From assembly GCA_014904845.1 (NCBI GenBank), contig MU119468.1:1-64000 (forward strand): 64,000 nucleotides of DNA, in the 5' to 3' direction. The notes under the pieces are model-generated. The model did no database searches. It was not told the origin of the DNA and saw nothing but the letters and a program-made list of their open reading frames with translations. Shown one piece after another: positions 1-12,424 of the stretch (position 1 is the stretch's first letter; each line of letters starts with the position of its first letter). The translations under genes and the position numbers were made by a program. Source of the stretch: Acephala macrosclerotiorum. Taxonomy: Eukaryota; Ascomycota; Leotiomycetes; Helotiales; Mollisiaceae.

Positions 1-3000
1 ATTTTATATTTATTTATAATATATATTATTATTATTAAATTTTTAAATTATATAATAAATTTATAAAATTATATTTATTAAAAATAAATAAATTTATAAT
101 AATAATTTAAATAATTATTTAATTGAATTTTTAAATATTTATATAATATTAAAATTTCGTTTTTTTAAAAAATAAATTTTATAATTTAATAATATTTAAA
201 ATATATAATATAATTTTTTATTTTAATTATATTTATTAAATTATAATTAATAATTTAAAAAAACGTATAAAAATTAAAAAAATATAATTTTAATTCGTTT
301 AAAATTAATATTATATATAATTATTAAATTATTATTATATTTATATATATTTTATAATTAAAAATATAATAAAATAATATTTATATTTAATTAAAAATAT
401 AATAAAATAATATTTATATTTAATTAAAAATAAAAAAATAAATTATTAATATAATTTTTTTTATATATAAAAAAAATTTATTAATTTATTTTTTTTATTG
501 TATTATAATTAAATTTAAATTAAAAAAAATTCAAATTTTATTTATTAATATTTTAATTAAATAATAAATATTATAATTTAATAATATAAATTTTTTTTAT
601 TAATTATTTTATTAATTAATTATTAATATTATTAATTTAAAATTTATAATTTAAAATATTAATTAAATTTATTAATCGCGTATTAAAATATTAAATTATA
701 AAATAAAAATTATTAAATTTTAATATTTTTTATTAAAAAATTAATAATTACGTTTTATTTAATTAATTATTAAAAATATTATAAAAATAAATAAAAATAT
801 TAATATTATTTAAAATTTAATCGTAAAATTAATCGATTTAAATAAAGTTTATACGCGTAAAAATATTAATTTAATATACGAATAAAAAATTATATTATTT
901 AATATTAAAAATTTAAATTAAATTATTTAATTAATTAAATATAATTATATAAATATTATATATAATTATTTATATTTAAAAGTTTTTATAAATTAATTAA
1001 AATAAAAATACAATTTTTTTAAATTTTTTTATAATAAATAAAAAATACGTAATTAATATTATTTTTTTATATAATAAATTCGTTTTAAATTTATTATTAA
1101 AAATAATTAAATATTACTAATTATTTTTTAATTTTATATTTAAAAAAATTTATTATTAAAATATATATATTTTTTTTAATTTGAAATTTTAAAATATTAA
1201 TTTATTATTAAACGAATTTTAATAATTTAATTATTAAAAAGTTTATATTAAATAATAAATTATATTAAAAATTATATTAATTTTTTTAAATTAAATATTA
1301 TTAAAAAAAATTTATTATAAATAATTTTATTAATAATTTTATTAATATATAATATTAATTTTTAAATTTTTTTTTAAAATATTTAATTAAATTTAATTTA
1401 AATATTTTTTTAATTAAAATTCGTTTTTTAATATTAAAAATTTATTTTTAAATAATTTTTTTAAAATATTAAAATAATAATTATAATTTAAAATTCGTTT
1501 ATAAAAATTAAATAATTTAAAAAAAAATTTATTAAAACTTTTTTGTATTAATAATAAAATTTTAATATATTAATTCTTTTATTTATTTAAAAAAAATTAT
1601 AAAATAAAAATAATAAAAATATTTAAAAATTAAAAACGAATATTAAAATAAATTTAAATAAAGTAAATTATTTTTTAATATATAATATATAAATTTTAAA
1701 TAATTAAATTTTTATAAAATATTATATAATAAATTTTATAAAATTATTTAATAAACGAATATTTAAAATTTTATTATTATTAATAAAGTTTAAAATATTA
1801 AAAAGATAATATTCGATTTTTAAATATTATTTATATTATATATATAATCAATTATTAAATATATATTATTCAATTAATATAAAAATTAAAACGAAAAATA
1901 AATAAATTAAAAAATTTCAAAAATTATAAAAATTTAAAATTTTATATAAAAAAACAAATAATATTAATATTTTATTTTTTTAATTAATTCTAATAATTAA
2001 TAATTAATAATAATAATAATTTAATAATTTTAAAAAAAACAATTAATATAATATATATAAAAAATATAATTAATATTAAATTTAATTTAATAATTTAAAT
2101 AAATATTTTTATTTTATTTATTTATTTATTTATTTTTAAATAATTCATATATAATAATATAAATATTTTTTTAATATATTTAATTTTAAAATCGAATAAT
2201 TATATTTAAATAAATTAATAAATAATTAAAATATTAAAAAAATTTATTATTATTTAATTTAATTTTTATTTTAAATATAAATTAAAATTATAATTTATAA
2301 AAATATTTTAAAATCTTTTAATATTTTTTTTATTATATTATAATTTTATTTAATAATATTTTAAAATTTTAATTTAAATTAAATTATTTATTTTTATTTT
2401 TTATTTATTAATTAATATTAATATTTAAAATAATTATTTTTTATTTATTAATAAAATTATAATAAATTTTATAAAATATTAAAATCGTTATAAATTAATT
2501 TTATAAAAGTATTATAATAATTCTTTATTTTTTTTATTTGAAAATTTCTTTTTAATTAATTAATATAATAATTTAATAATATTATTATATTTATATTTTA
2601 TAATAAATATAAATTTTAATAATATTTATATTTTTTTAAAAAAAAATTTAAAATTATAAATAAAATTAATAATAATTATTTCGAATTAATAAAATTATAA
2701 TTTATATTTTAAATATATTTAAAAATAAATTAATAAATTCTTAAAAATATTAATTTATTATTATAATTTATATAAAGTTTTTTAATTTTTATATTATTTA
2801 TAAAAATTTAAATAAAATTATAAAAAATATTATATTGAAAAAAGAAATTATTAAGAAAATACAAAAATATTTAATGAATTTTTTGAAAAATATATTTATA
2901 AAAAAAATATATTAACGTTTTTTAAAATAATTAAATTAATTTTTTAATCGTATTAATTAATTAATAAATTTTAATATTTTTTTTAATTAAAAATTAAAAT

Positions 3001-5850
3001 TTTTAATAAACAATATTATTTTTAATAAAAAATATTATTTTTTTAAATATTTTATAATTAAATCATTTTAAAAAAAATTTATTATAATTAAAAAACTTTT
3101 TTAAAATAATAAAAAAAGAAATTTTATTATATTATATACTAAATTATTTTAATAAAAATAAACGAATTAATATTTTTATAAATTTTAAAATAAAATTAAT
3201 TAAATATTATTTTATTAAAAAAAATTTTTAAATATTTAAATTTAATTTTTAATAAATAAAATATTAATTATTTAAAAATAAATTGTAATTTTTTTTATAT
3301 TAAAACGATTTAAAATAATAATTATTATTTTTTTATTATTAATTAATAATTATAATAATAGAATTTAATATTTTTAAAATAATAATATTTAATTTATTTT
3401 TTAAATTTTTAAAAACGTTATTATATTTTTAAAAAGTTTTTATAATAAAATTATTATTTTAAAAAAAAAAACTTTAATTAATTTATATTTATTTATTTTT
3501 TCGTTTTTTATTTTAAACGTTTTATAAAATTTATTATTAAAAATATATAATTATAAATTTAATTATATAAATATTAATTATTTTTAAATATAAACGATTA
3601 TAAAAATCAATTACGATTTTAATAATAATATTTATAATTAATTAATTAATTTATAAATAAATAACGATTTATAATAAAATAATTAATAAAAAAATCGATT
3701 TTTTTATTTTTTATTCGTTTAAAATATTCGAAATAATATTATTATATATATTGTTAATTTTTATTACGTTTTTTTAAACGATTAATAATATATTTTACAA
3801 AAATTCAATTAATATTAAATTATATAAAATTTTATATTTATTTTTTTTATTTATAAAAAAAAAAAACTTTATTTATATTTTTATAAAAAAACGAATTATT
3901 TTTATTTTTATTTTTTAAAAATTATAATATTATTTAATTTTTAAAATATTTTTATAATATTAATCTTTAAAACGATTTTTAAATCGTTAAATAATATAAA
4001 AAATATATATATATATTTTTTTTTTAATAAAATTATTTATTTAAATTAAAAATTTAATAATACGTAAAATCGAAAATTATAATTTAATATTAATTTTTTT
4101 AATAATTACGTATATTTTTTATTATATATTTTTTATAAATAATTTAAATAAAATAAAAAATAAAAAATTATTAATTATATTTAAATTTATTTATTATATT
4201 ATAATATTTAAATATTTTAAATTAATAATTTTATTATATCAATCTTTTTAATATATTTATATATAATAATTTTTTTTTTTATATATTTTATTATATTTAT
4301 AAATAAATATTTTTATTAATTTATAATTAATTTTTTTAAAAAATTCGTTTTTTAATATATATTAAAATTTTTTTAATAAATTTATATTTTTAATATTATT
4401 TATTTAATTTATTTCGTTTAATTAATTTTTATATATATTATTATATTATTTCAAAAAAATTATAATATTAATTTTTTTTAAATTAAAATATTTTAAAATT
4501 TTTAAAAAAAATTTTATAATTTTAATATAAATATATATTATTAAAAAATTATTTTATTATTTATAAAAATTACTTTAAAAAATTAATAATATAATTAAAA
4601 TAAAAACGTTTTTAATAAAAAAAAATTTAATATAAATAATTTATTAATTTTAATTTTTAAATTATAAATTAATTTAATAATTTAAAAATACAAATTTTTA
4701 AATTATTATTTTTAAATAAAATTTATTTTAAAAATTATTTTTTATTTAAAATTTCGTTTATTTATTCGTTTTAATTAAATATATTATTTTAATTAATTTC
4801 TATTATATTATTTTTTAAAATTCGAAATTTATTTTAATTTTATTATTTTAATTTAAAAATAATTATAAACGATTTACGAATTACAATTTTTAAAAAAATT
4901 AAAATTAAAAATTAATATAATAAAATAATTTCGTTTTTTAATATTATAATATTTTTTTTATATTTTAATTTTTAATTTTTAATAAAAATAATTATAATAA
5001 ATAATTATTACGAGTTTCTTTTTTTTTATATTTATTTCAATATTAATTATTAATTAAACGTTAAAAATTTAAATATATAATTATTATATAATTTATATTA
5101 TTAATAAATCGTTAATATTATTAATAAATAATTAATACGTAATATTTTTTTTTGATAAAATTTTATATTAAAATATTTTTTTTTAAAATTTTCGTTTTTT
5201 AAATTAAATTATTACTATTAATTTTATTAATTATAAAATTAATAAAAATAAAATTTTAATATTTAAAATAAAAACGTATTTTTTATTAAAAAAACGATTA
5301 TCGATTTTAGTATTTAAAATAAAAACGTATTTAAAAATTTTATAATCGCGATTTTATTAAATACAATTATATTTTATTAATTTGCGTAATAACGAATTCA
5401 TAAAATCGTTTAAAATTTAAAATTTAATAATATTTAATCGAGTTTTAATTTATTTATAAATTTTATATAATTTGAATTAATTAATAAATTATAATTATAA
5501 ACGTAATATAATAAAATTTTAATATTTATTAGATATTACGCAATTTTTTAATAAATTAATTAAATTACTATATTTAAATACTTTGATTAAATTTAATATT
5601 TTTCGCTTATAATTAAAATAATTCGTATTACGTAAATAACGCGTAATTTAATAAAAAGTAATATTAATATTTAAAACGAACAATTAAATATTTAATTTTA
5701 ATTTTTATATTATTATTAACAAAATTAATAATTATAAATTTTAAAATTATAATTAATTAATTTAAATTTTAAATTTAAAATATTAAAATTAAAATCGCGA
5801 ATTTAAAATTATAAGTTTTAATTTATTTATATTCAAAGTTAAATTCATTT
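1..5850. repeat. AT-rich, RIP-degraded repeat block (copy A)
   Basis: The block is almost entirely A and T, has no credible ORF, and its few G and C residues are nearly all in CpG pairs. By eye, stretches around 1050-2800 can be matched in the same direction to the block at 42.0-48.2 kb; for example the segment near 2470-2620 corresponds to 48050-48200. Stretches around 3700-4760 match the reverse complement of 22.0-23.4 kb. It is therefore read as a mutated copy of the same multi-kilobase transposable element found three more times in the window. Composition rises towards normal from about 5400 to 5850, where the gene island begins. The transposon class cannot be read from this copy. Confidence 0.75.
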
Positions 5851-6004
5851 TCTTCGTTATTATAGTTTTTAAGCAAGTACTCGTCCCAGAATTTAATAAG
5901 CTCCTTTTTCGATTTTTTAAACGAGTATCGTTTCGAGAAGGCGCTTAATGTCTCAAGATGCAGTAATCGAGAAATTATCTTAGCGAGTGGGAGAATGTCT
6001 CACT

Positions 6005-6475
6005 TTATGTCCTCAGAATCCAGACACAGCTCAAGCAGATGTTGTTTAGGCCATGGCACGCTGGGTCCAATCTCAGTTTCATCTTTTTCTCCGCGGCGGC
6101 GGCCACCAAGGTATCAACCTTTTTATCCGGAAGATAAAGCTCAAGCTCTTTGATGTGTCGAGCCATACACGGCCACTCGACAAGTCCGTCCACAATTCTC
6201 TGGTAGCTTCTCTATGGTCGGATAGCCAAAACGCCGTGGGTGATAAAATAATCGTATCCTTTCATGTTCCATGTGTAGCCACACGAAGTACGAACATTGG
6301 AAAGCCCCTCTGCAGCTATGTTATGCCAAGCTCGAGAAGCAAGTCGCAGATTGGCAGCATCTTGAGCGGTCGGGAAGCCAACTATGCGTATTTGCTTTCC
6401 GCCGGAAGTGTAGAAATGAAATCGCGGTTTTGGTTTGATATTAGGGGCAACTAATAAATCGTCAGCTTTTGTCAA
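6005..6475 (-). pseudogene. degraded F-box-like protein gene (fragment)
   Basis: Two minus-strand frames read as successive parts of one protein. The upstream frame (6212-6475) contains a helical segment with ANLRLASRAWHNIAAEGL, which resembles the end of an F-box. The downstream frame (6005-6193) contains HIKELELYLPDKKVD, like the region after the F-box in many ascomycete F-box proteins. They are in different frames with a stop between them at about 6212, and neither has a convincing ATG. A possible intron lies just upstream (GTATGT donor near 6517, CTTAG acceptor near 6484). The leucine/proline core of an F-box is not clear, so the family call is weak. It lies at the edge of the AT-rich block, where mutation leakage would be expected. 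Confidence 0.35.
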
Positions 6476-6745
6476 AAATATGGCTAAGAAGTAGTGAAAT
6501 TTTATAATTTAAGCACATACCGAGGTCGCAGATGTTTGAAATGAGAATGAGGGGTTAAACAATTGTCCCACGCTTCCTGGGACGTTCAAATTTCAAAAGT
6601 TAGAAGACGCGCGTAATCACGATCACGTGCAGACCCCCACCTTCTCCGTCGAGTTCCATCCATCATCCTTCTTGTCTTGATCACTTGCGATAACGCGTAT
6701 TGAAAATTGTAACACAACAAGTCACGCGAAATCGTTAAAGACGCC

Positions 6746-7817
6746 ATGGCTCCTCGAGTCTTGATATTCGGAACTGGCAGCATCGGAGCAATATATGCTT
6801 ACGTTCTCTCCAAAGTTCTGCCGTCATCGAATCTGGTTACAACCTGCAGATCAAATTTCGCTGCTGCCTCACAGGATGGCTTCACGATACACTCTTCGAA
6901 GTGGGGAGAAAATCAGAAAGTCCGGCCCGTCGTTGTCCGTACTGTAGACGAAGCTGCTGCAATTGACCCCAACTCTCATTTTGACTACGGTTAGTCCAAA
7001 TCTCCACTTTAGTTGCGGTATTTGATAATATCCCGAAAAGCTCAGCTCCCCCATTCTCAATTTCAGATAACACGCATACTGATTCATTTTGACAGTCATC
7101 ATCTGCTCCAAAGCATTGCCGACAGTTCCGTCCACAGCCGAGCTGATCAAACCTGCAATCTCACCCAAGACGACAATCGTTCTCATCCAGAATGGGATTT
7201 CTATCGAAGAACCATATGCCAAGTTGTATCCCGGCAATCCAATATTGAGTACGGTCGTCTATGTTCCCGCTACCCAAACTTCTCCGGGAGTTGTTCTTCA
7301 CAAGGAAATTGAACTGCTTCACATCGGCGCATACCCCGCATCTTCCAACACAGAGCATGCAACCCGGTTTGCTGCACTCCTCAAATCCGCGGGTGCCTCA
7401 GCTCAAGTCCACGAAGACGTCCAATTCGAACGCTGGTCAAAGCTCTTGATCAACGCTTCCTGGAACCCTATCTGTGCTCTTTCACGCTCGCGAGATGTGC
7501 AAATTCTGAGGGCAAATGATGATTCAAAAGACTTCATTCGCGACGTCATGCTCGAGATCGCAGCTGTTGCCAATGCTTGCGGCTACCCAGGTATCGATAC
7601 TGCTCTGATTGATTATCAGCTAGGGAGAGCCATTGTTCGAGAACCTCCTGGCGTGGAGCCGAGTATGCTGGCTGATGCACTGGCTGGGAGACGCATGGAG
7701 GTTGAGACCATCGTGGGCAATGTGGTCAGAGTTGCCAAAGAGCATGGTGTGAAGACGCCTATGCTGAGGACGGTATATACACTGGCAAGTGTGCTGGATG
7801 ATAGCTTTGCACGGTAG
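6746..7817 (+). CDS. ketopantoate reductase (ApbA/PanE) family oxidoreductase
   Basis: Two exons, 6746-6989 and 7096-7817, join across a 106-nt GTTAGT...GACAG intron to give 321 residues, the usual length of the family. The ATG has a good context (CGCCATGG). The N-terminus carries the NAD(P)-binding motif G9-T-G11-S-I-G14 after a hydrophobic beta strand. The spliced junction restores DYVIICSKAL, the conserved Lys-containing turn of the family, followed by LIQNGI. The C-terminal helical domain contains ERWSKLLINASWNP, matching the conserved Lys/Asn substrate region. Known members reduce 2-dehydropantoate to pantoate with NADPH in coenzyme A synthesis. Fungal genomes carry many paralogues of unknown substrate, so the exact reaction is not assigned. 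No lesions are seen. Confidence 0.88.
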
Positions 7818-7986
7818 CTTCGGCTCCAGCTCCTGTCCAAGTATTGACAACGAGGCATTTAGAGTATAGACAGCGATCAGTCTTAACACGAAGCTCCATC
7901 ATCATTGTTTCTCTTATTATTTCTCATCCCATGGTTTTCTCCGTTCTTTTCCTACTGATTGAATCACGGCTTTCTACTTGAGCAAA

Positions 7987-9466
7987 TTACTCGGAGCCTT
8001 GTCGGCACACTCGATCAAACACTCGCTTTCCATCGGCGTCATGCAGCGCATCAATCCACGTGAATTTTTTCAGGATCCCCCGTACTGCGTTCCAGCTCTC
8101 CACGTCCGCGATCTGGAGCCGTCTTTTCAAAAGTGGGATCACCCAAAAATCATCCTCGTCAGTCACCGCAGATATACTAGCAACGAAAAAGATCCATATG
8201 CAAAGATCATCTGGAGCTTGTTCAAGCGATTTATGGTGGATTGAACTCTTCAGTTGGCGCGATAAGGAGCCATACCGTACTTTGACCCCTGCCATCTGGA
8301 GAAATACCGTTGTGGAGAAGGCTAGTGTGGCAAGACGCAGAGTCTCTTGTAAGATGTCTTTTTCGAGATCAAGATGGATCAGACGATACTCAATGGAGAT
8401 CAAAGTCTCCTGGAAAAGCTCCGGATTGACCTTCTGTCCCGTCTGGAACGCAATATTTGCTGAACGACAAAAGGTTCGGAGATCACACCAACTGTTCGCA
8501 AGTTTCAAGTCCATATCTGGAAGTGGGACGATGTGATCATCTGCGGTGGGCAGGAACGGCTCCCAGGCGATATTACTGGAGAAAAAGAATGGGGTTGTCC
8601 CACTTGCGAGAGCAATACTGAGATCAGCCCTGAATACAATAGGTTAGTGAAATTTTAAATACCGCTAACAGAGGAGCTAATACCTGCAGCATTTAATCTG
8701 AAGCTGACTATTCTCCCTCAGCGCTCTCAAGCCACCCCTCATAGCCACCATCTTGTGCAGAGCGTCCATATGTTTCCTAGCTTCTTCCTGGTTTCCTACC
8801 AGGACAGCCATCATCACCAGCCCAATGACGGCCGAGATTGTCGTATCCGAAGTAGCGATTTGACCATCCACAATCCTACTTCTCAAGAGGTTAAGGGTTG
8901 TGTTCAAGTGAACCAGAGCGGAGTGCGAAGGCTCACGGCCTTGAAGCCAATCGAAATAAAGCTGCGTGCTCCACATCATCGAGTGGAGATATGCTGCATC
9001 GGATTGGAGGTATTCGAACCATTTCGAACTCCTTGGATCCCAGGAGAGGCACACTTCGATGGGATACAAAGACTCTTTGATGACTGTAAAGACTGCAGTC
9101 CTAGTGAGCAATCCATCGCGAAGATGGGGAGGATGAGTGCTAACATTTGAATATCAGGTCTGCCATGTAAGGCTGCACGTCGTCTGCAAATTGGAACGTG
9201 GAAAGTCCCGATCCCGTAAACTCCATTCGTGGGCCGGATAGCGTGCTCACTTCCTCCGTACGCACAAGGTCACCCTCAGCCCCGCCATCGCGATTGATCC
9301 ATGCCCCTGGCTTGAGATGTGAAGATGCTACCTTCTTGGCGTTCTTTCCTCGCATAACATGACTTCGGATAAGTTTCCTTGCTGCTGTATTTGGCTCATC
9401 CAGTGATGTGCTAACAATGAAAATGTTGGTTGAACCAGTTGAGTTTTGATTTTTGCGGCGGACCAT
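7987..9466 (-). CDS. Fungal_trans_2-type transcription regulator without zinc cluster
   Basis: Three minus-strand exons are supported: 9145-9466, 8684-9092 and 7987-8629. The introns (52 and 54 nt) have GTTAGC...GCAG and GTATTA...TTCAG borders. All phases agree and give 457 residues. The N-terminus has ARKLIRSHVMRGKN, a motif common in fungal regulators with the Fungal_trans_2 (PF11951) domain that lack an N-terminal Zn2Cys6 motif. The splice between exons 2 and 3 gives KCCRADLSIALASGTTPFF, also typical of the family. Acidic and helical segments follow. No cysteine cluster precedes the domain. The gene is divergent from the short-chain dehydrogenase and shares a roughly 550-650 bp intergenic region with it, so it could control that neighbour; this is inference. 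Confidence 0.82.
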
Positions 9467-10118
9467 CGTTTTCCAGTCTTAGTTGAAACAAGTGTCGATT
9501 AGGATGAAGAGGGAACTGGAAGGACGATAAAGTATCAAGACCATATTGTTTTCCTCTCGAGGCGTAGTGCGCCGCCGATCATCGCATGGGTTGTAGTTGT
9601 CGGACTTAGGAGTTTACTTGCATGGCCAATGCAGGTACCGAACTGGACCAATCAATTCATTCTCTTCGTCTATCCACACAGTGCCAAGAGAATATTGTGA
9701 ACTCTTTCAGGCATAGTATCAATTAGATTTGGTCTCTTCACGTGTTTTGTATCGTTTTGTCAAACAAACTTGAATGAAGAAGTATCCGGAGGCATCATTG
9801 TTTGATGATAGCATTTGGGATCAACGGCTTTAAGACCTCTGTCACTCGGAGCTATCGACCATATCTTCCTTTATTCCCATTGAATTTCAAGCCTCTTGCT
9901 CGGAGTCCAGCGAGTGCTCGCAAGATCCTTGCTTCTTGACATACTCTACAAGTACACCTGGAGGCCTCCGTCGATGTTCTAAAGTTATTATAAAAGTACT
10001 CACTTTCAAAATGATCTCCGTTCAAAACACCCTCATCTTCTCAAATATCGTCATACAGCTGATTTTGCTCAGACTGCTACTTCAAGTTCTCTCACGCCTC
10101 GACTTTCCAATAACAAAA
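9467..10118. promoter_or_regulatory. shared divergent promoter region with TATA box
   Basis: Non-coding region between the minus-strand regulator and the plus-strand SDR. A TATAAAAG box lies at 9989-9996, on the SDR side. It is 122 bp upstream of the ATG at 10119 but only 15 bp upstream of the in-frame ATG at 10011, which favours 10119 as the SDR start. No operator repeats were recognised. Confidence 0.45.
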
Positions 10119-11202
10119 ATGCCACCCCTCAAGTCCATCGACCTTCCACCCCACAAGGAAGGATTTGGCACCATCTTCCTCAAGTCCCAATTCTGCGCCA
10201 AGCCCAAATGGGCTCCCAAAATCACCGACCTCTCTAACAAAGTCGCCCTCGTCACAGGAGGTGGCAGCGGCCTCGGCTATCACGCATCTCGTCAACTCCT
10301 CTCCTTCAAGCTCTCCCACCTTATCATTACAGTACGCTCCATGTCAAGAGGAGAAGATGCCGCCTCAAAGCTTCGAACCGAATACCCAAACGCCAAAATC
10401 GAAGTCTGGGAGCTAGAAATGAGCTCCTACGACTCTGTCCAAGCCGTCGCACGACGAGCTGCTAGTCTACCAAGGCTCGACATCGCGATTCTTAATGCTG
10501 GAATCGTCAAGCCTGATTTCAACATCGTCGCCAAAACAGGACACGAAGAAGTGATTCAAGTCAATTATTTGTCGACCGTTCTTCTCGCTATCCTCCTCCT
10601 TCCAATCCTAAAGATGAAATCTCCAACTAGTCCGGGCAGACTGATAATTGTCAACTCCGGAACGAGCTATCGCGCTACATTCGAGAATCGAAACGCTGTC
10701 CCCATCCTGCCCTCCTTCGACGACCCAGCCGATTGGGAAGGAGGCCAACGCTACGCTTGTTCGAAACTTCTTGGTCATCTATTCCTCGTCAAACTAATGG
10801 AGCATATTTCCGCTGAAGATGTGGTTGTGAACCTCGTGGATCCGGGATTGAGTAAGAGTAGATTGAACCGGGATACGAAGGGGGTTGTTAAGTTTGTTAT
10901 GTGGTTGGCGGAGGGGATTGCGGGGAGGACGATGGAGGTTGGTGCTAGTAGCTATGTTGATGCTGCTGTTGTGAAGGGGGTGGAGAGTCATGGGTGTTTT
11001 GTTATGGATTGGGAGGTTAAACCGTGAGTTGCTGTCACTTTTTGTGATGGTGTGGAAGCTAATGTTTAGTGGTAGATTTGCGAATATGGTTTATGAGACG
11101 GAGGGGAAGGTTGTGATTGATAGGCTTTGGGAGGAGACGATGGATGAGTTGGAGTTTGCGGGCGCGAAAAGGATATTAAAGGAGATGCGAGGACAGAAGT
11201 GA
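10119..11202 (+). CDS. short-chain dehydrogenase/reductase (SDR)
   Basis: Two exons, 10119-11023 and 11070-11202, join over a 46-nt GTGAGT...TTTAG intron to give 345 residues. The cofactor motif TGGGSGLG is at about residues 46-53, NAG lies in the ILNAGI strand, and the catalytic pair is Y212-x-x-x-K216 (YACSK). VDPGL follows the active site. These are classical SDR hallmarks of the retinol-dehydrogenase/WW-oxidoreductase-like group; the substrate is unknown. Exon 2 restores a C-terminal tail ending in GQK. An upstream in-frame ATG at 10011 would add 36 hydrophobic residues (a possible membrane anchor), but the TATA position argues against it. The gene is divergent from a regulator and followed by a broken methyltransferase, an ALDH and a GMC oxidoreductase. 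No lesion is seen. Confidence 0.88.
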
Positions 11203-11385
11203 AGGATTCTAAGGCGTGCAATGCGAGGAGGAGATTGTCAGATTCGAGCACAGCTCTGGGGGTCTTGAACAACTTCCACACGTGACTGTACTTTCGAGGA
11301 AGGTGGGGTAGCGATTTCGGCGAAGTGGGGTACAGTAATCCAGGGCTCAACCACTTTCAAATATTTTCAACCCCCTATCACAAAA

Positions 11386-12134
11386 ATGCCTACCCCAAAT
11401 ACAAATAATGATCGCTTCAACGCAGAAGCAGTGGCATGGGACTTGAATCCCAATGTCCAACTCGCCAGCTCGAAAGCGCTCCAGTCAATTATTACGCACA
11501 TCCCAGAGCTTAAGTTCAATTGTAAGGATTTTGATGTTTTAGAAATAGACTGTGGTATAGGTTTTCTGTCACACCCTGCATCCGCTCCCTCGCCGCCGTC
11601 GACTAAGCACAAGGCATGATCGACGCTTTCAACATCAAACTCACCAAACAATTCGAAATTAATAATATTTTCCCCGTTTGCGCACTGCTTGAACATCAAG
11701 ATGATGTTCGGATTCGCTTAGATCCCTTGAACAGAGGAGAGGCCCAAGGAACAGACCTACCTCCTCGTCGCTTTGACCTCATTATCAGCCATCTAGTCCT
11801 GCACCACATCCCCTCCCTACCTGAAATCTTCAAAACTATGCATGGCTGTTTAAACCCTGGTGGCCGTATCGTATTAATTGATTTCGAAGATTTTGGTCCG
11901 GAAGCGAGGAGGTTCCATCCTGAGGCTAAGATGCAGGGTGTAGAGAGACATGGGATTCCAAGGGAGGGAGCTAGGGGCATGTTAAAGGAGGCGGGGTTTG
12001 TGGATGTGAGGATTGAGACGGCGTTTGAGATGGAGAAGTATGTGGAAGCGACGCCAGGTGCTGGGGTGGTCAAGGGGGAAGGAGGGACGAAGATGGAATT
12101 TCCTTTCTTGATTTGTTTGGGGAGGAAAGAGTAG
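11386..12134 (+). pseudogene. SAM-dependent methyltransferase, frameshifted and with stop codon
   Basis: The first frame (from the ATG at 11386) runs into motif I as VLEIDCGIGFLS. The protein then continues in another frame: TPCIRSLAAVD (11571-11603), an in-frame TAA at 11604-11606, then AQGMIDAF and the rest to the stop at 12132-12134. The later part has FDLIISHLVLHHIPSLPEIF and LNPGGRIVLIDFEDF, which are typical class I methyltransferase motifs. The gene therefore has a small frame-changing lesion near 11570 plus a nonsense codon; CAA to TAA would be a CpA-to-TpA change. A 53-nt GTATAG...CTAAG 'intron' (11555-11607) would restore the frame but would remove the SAM-binding motif, so it is probably not real. 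It lies 184 bp after the SDR on the same strand. Confidence 0.75.
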
Positions 12135-12424
12135 GAAGGAATGATCTGCTACCTCTTAGTACGTGCTTGCATGGATTTCTCATCGACTTTCAAGGTCTGA
12201 CATTCTAGCTCTACTGCTGTGGGTGGTGCAGAGATAAGAGATGATGAGAAGTATCGGCCGAAGCATGCACATCCACCTCCACTTTTTGCAACAGTGGGGG
12301 ATTGTTCTCTTGATCAACTTCGCAGACACCCAAACACTGAAGACGCATGCTGTATCCATTGGTGGGGTGGACTTGGAGGATTGTGGACAATTTCATGCAT
12401 TCAAACTCCAGATTCTTCGCGGCC

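Noticed and set aside
7616..7889. Two antisense ORFs over the KPR gene
   Set aside because: They are shadows of a well-supported coding exon on the other strand.
8060..8536. 158-codon plus ORF opposite the Fungal_trans_2 gene
   Set aside because: Antisense to an exon whose protein motifs and splice phases agree.
9936..10118. SDR start at 9936 or 10011
   Set aside because: 9936 is TTG, and 10011 is only 15 bp after the TATA box; 10119 fits better, although 10011 is not excluded.
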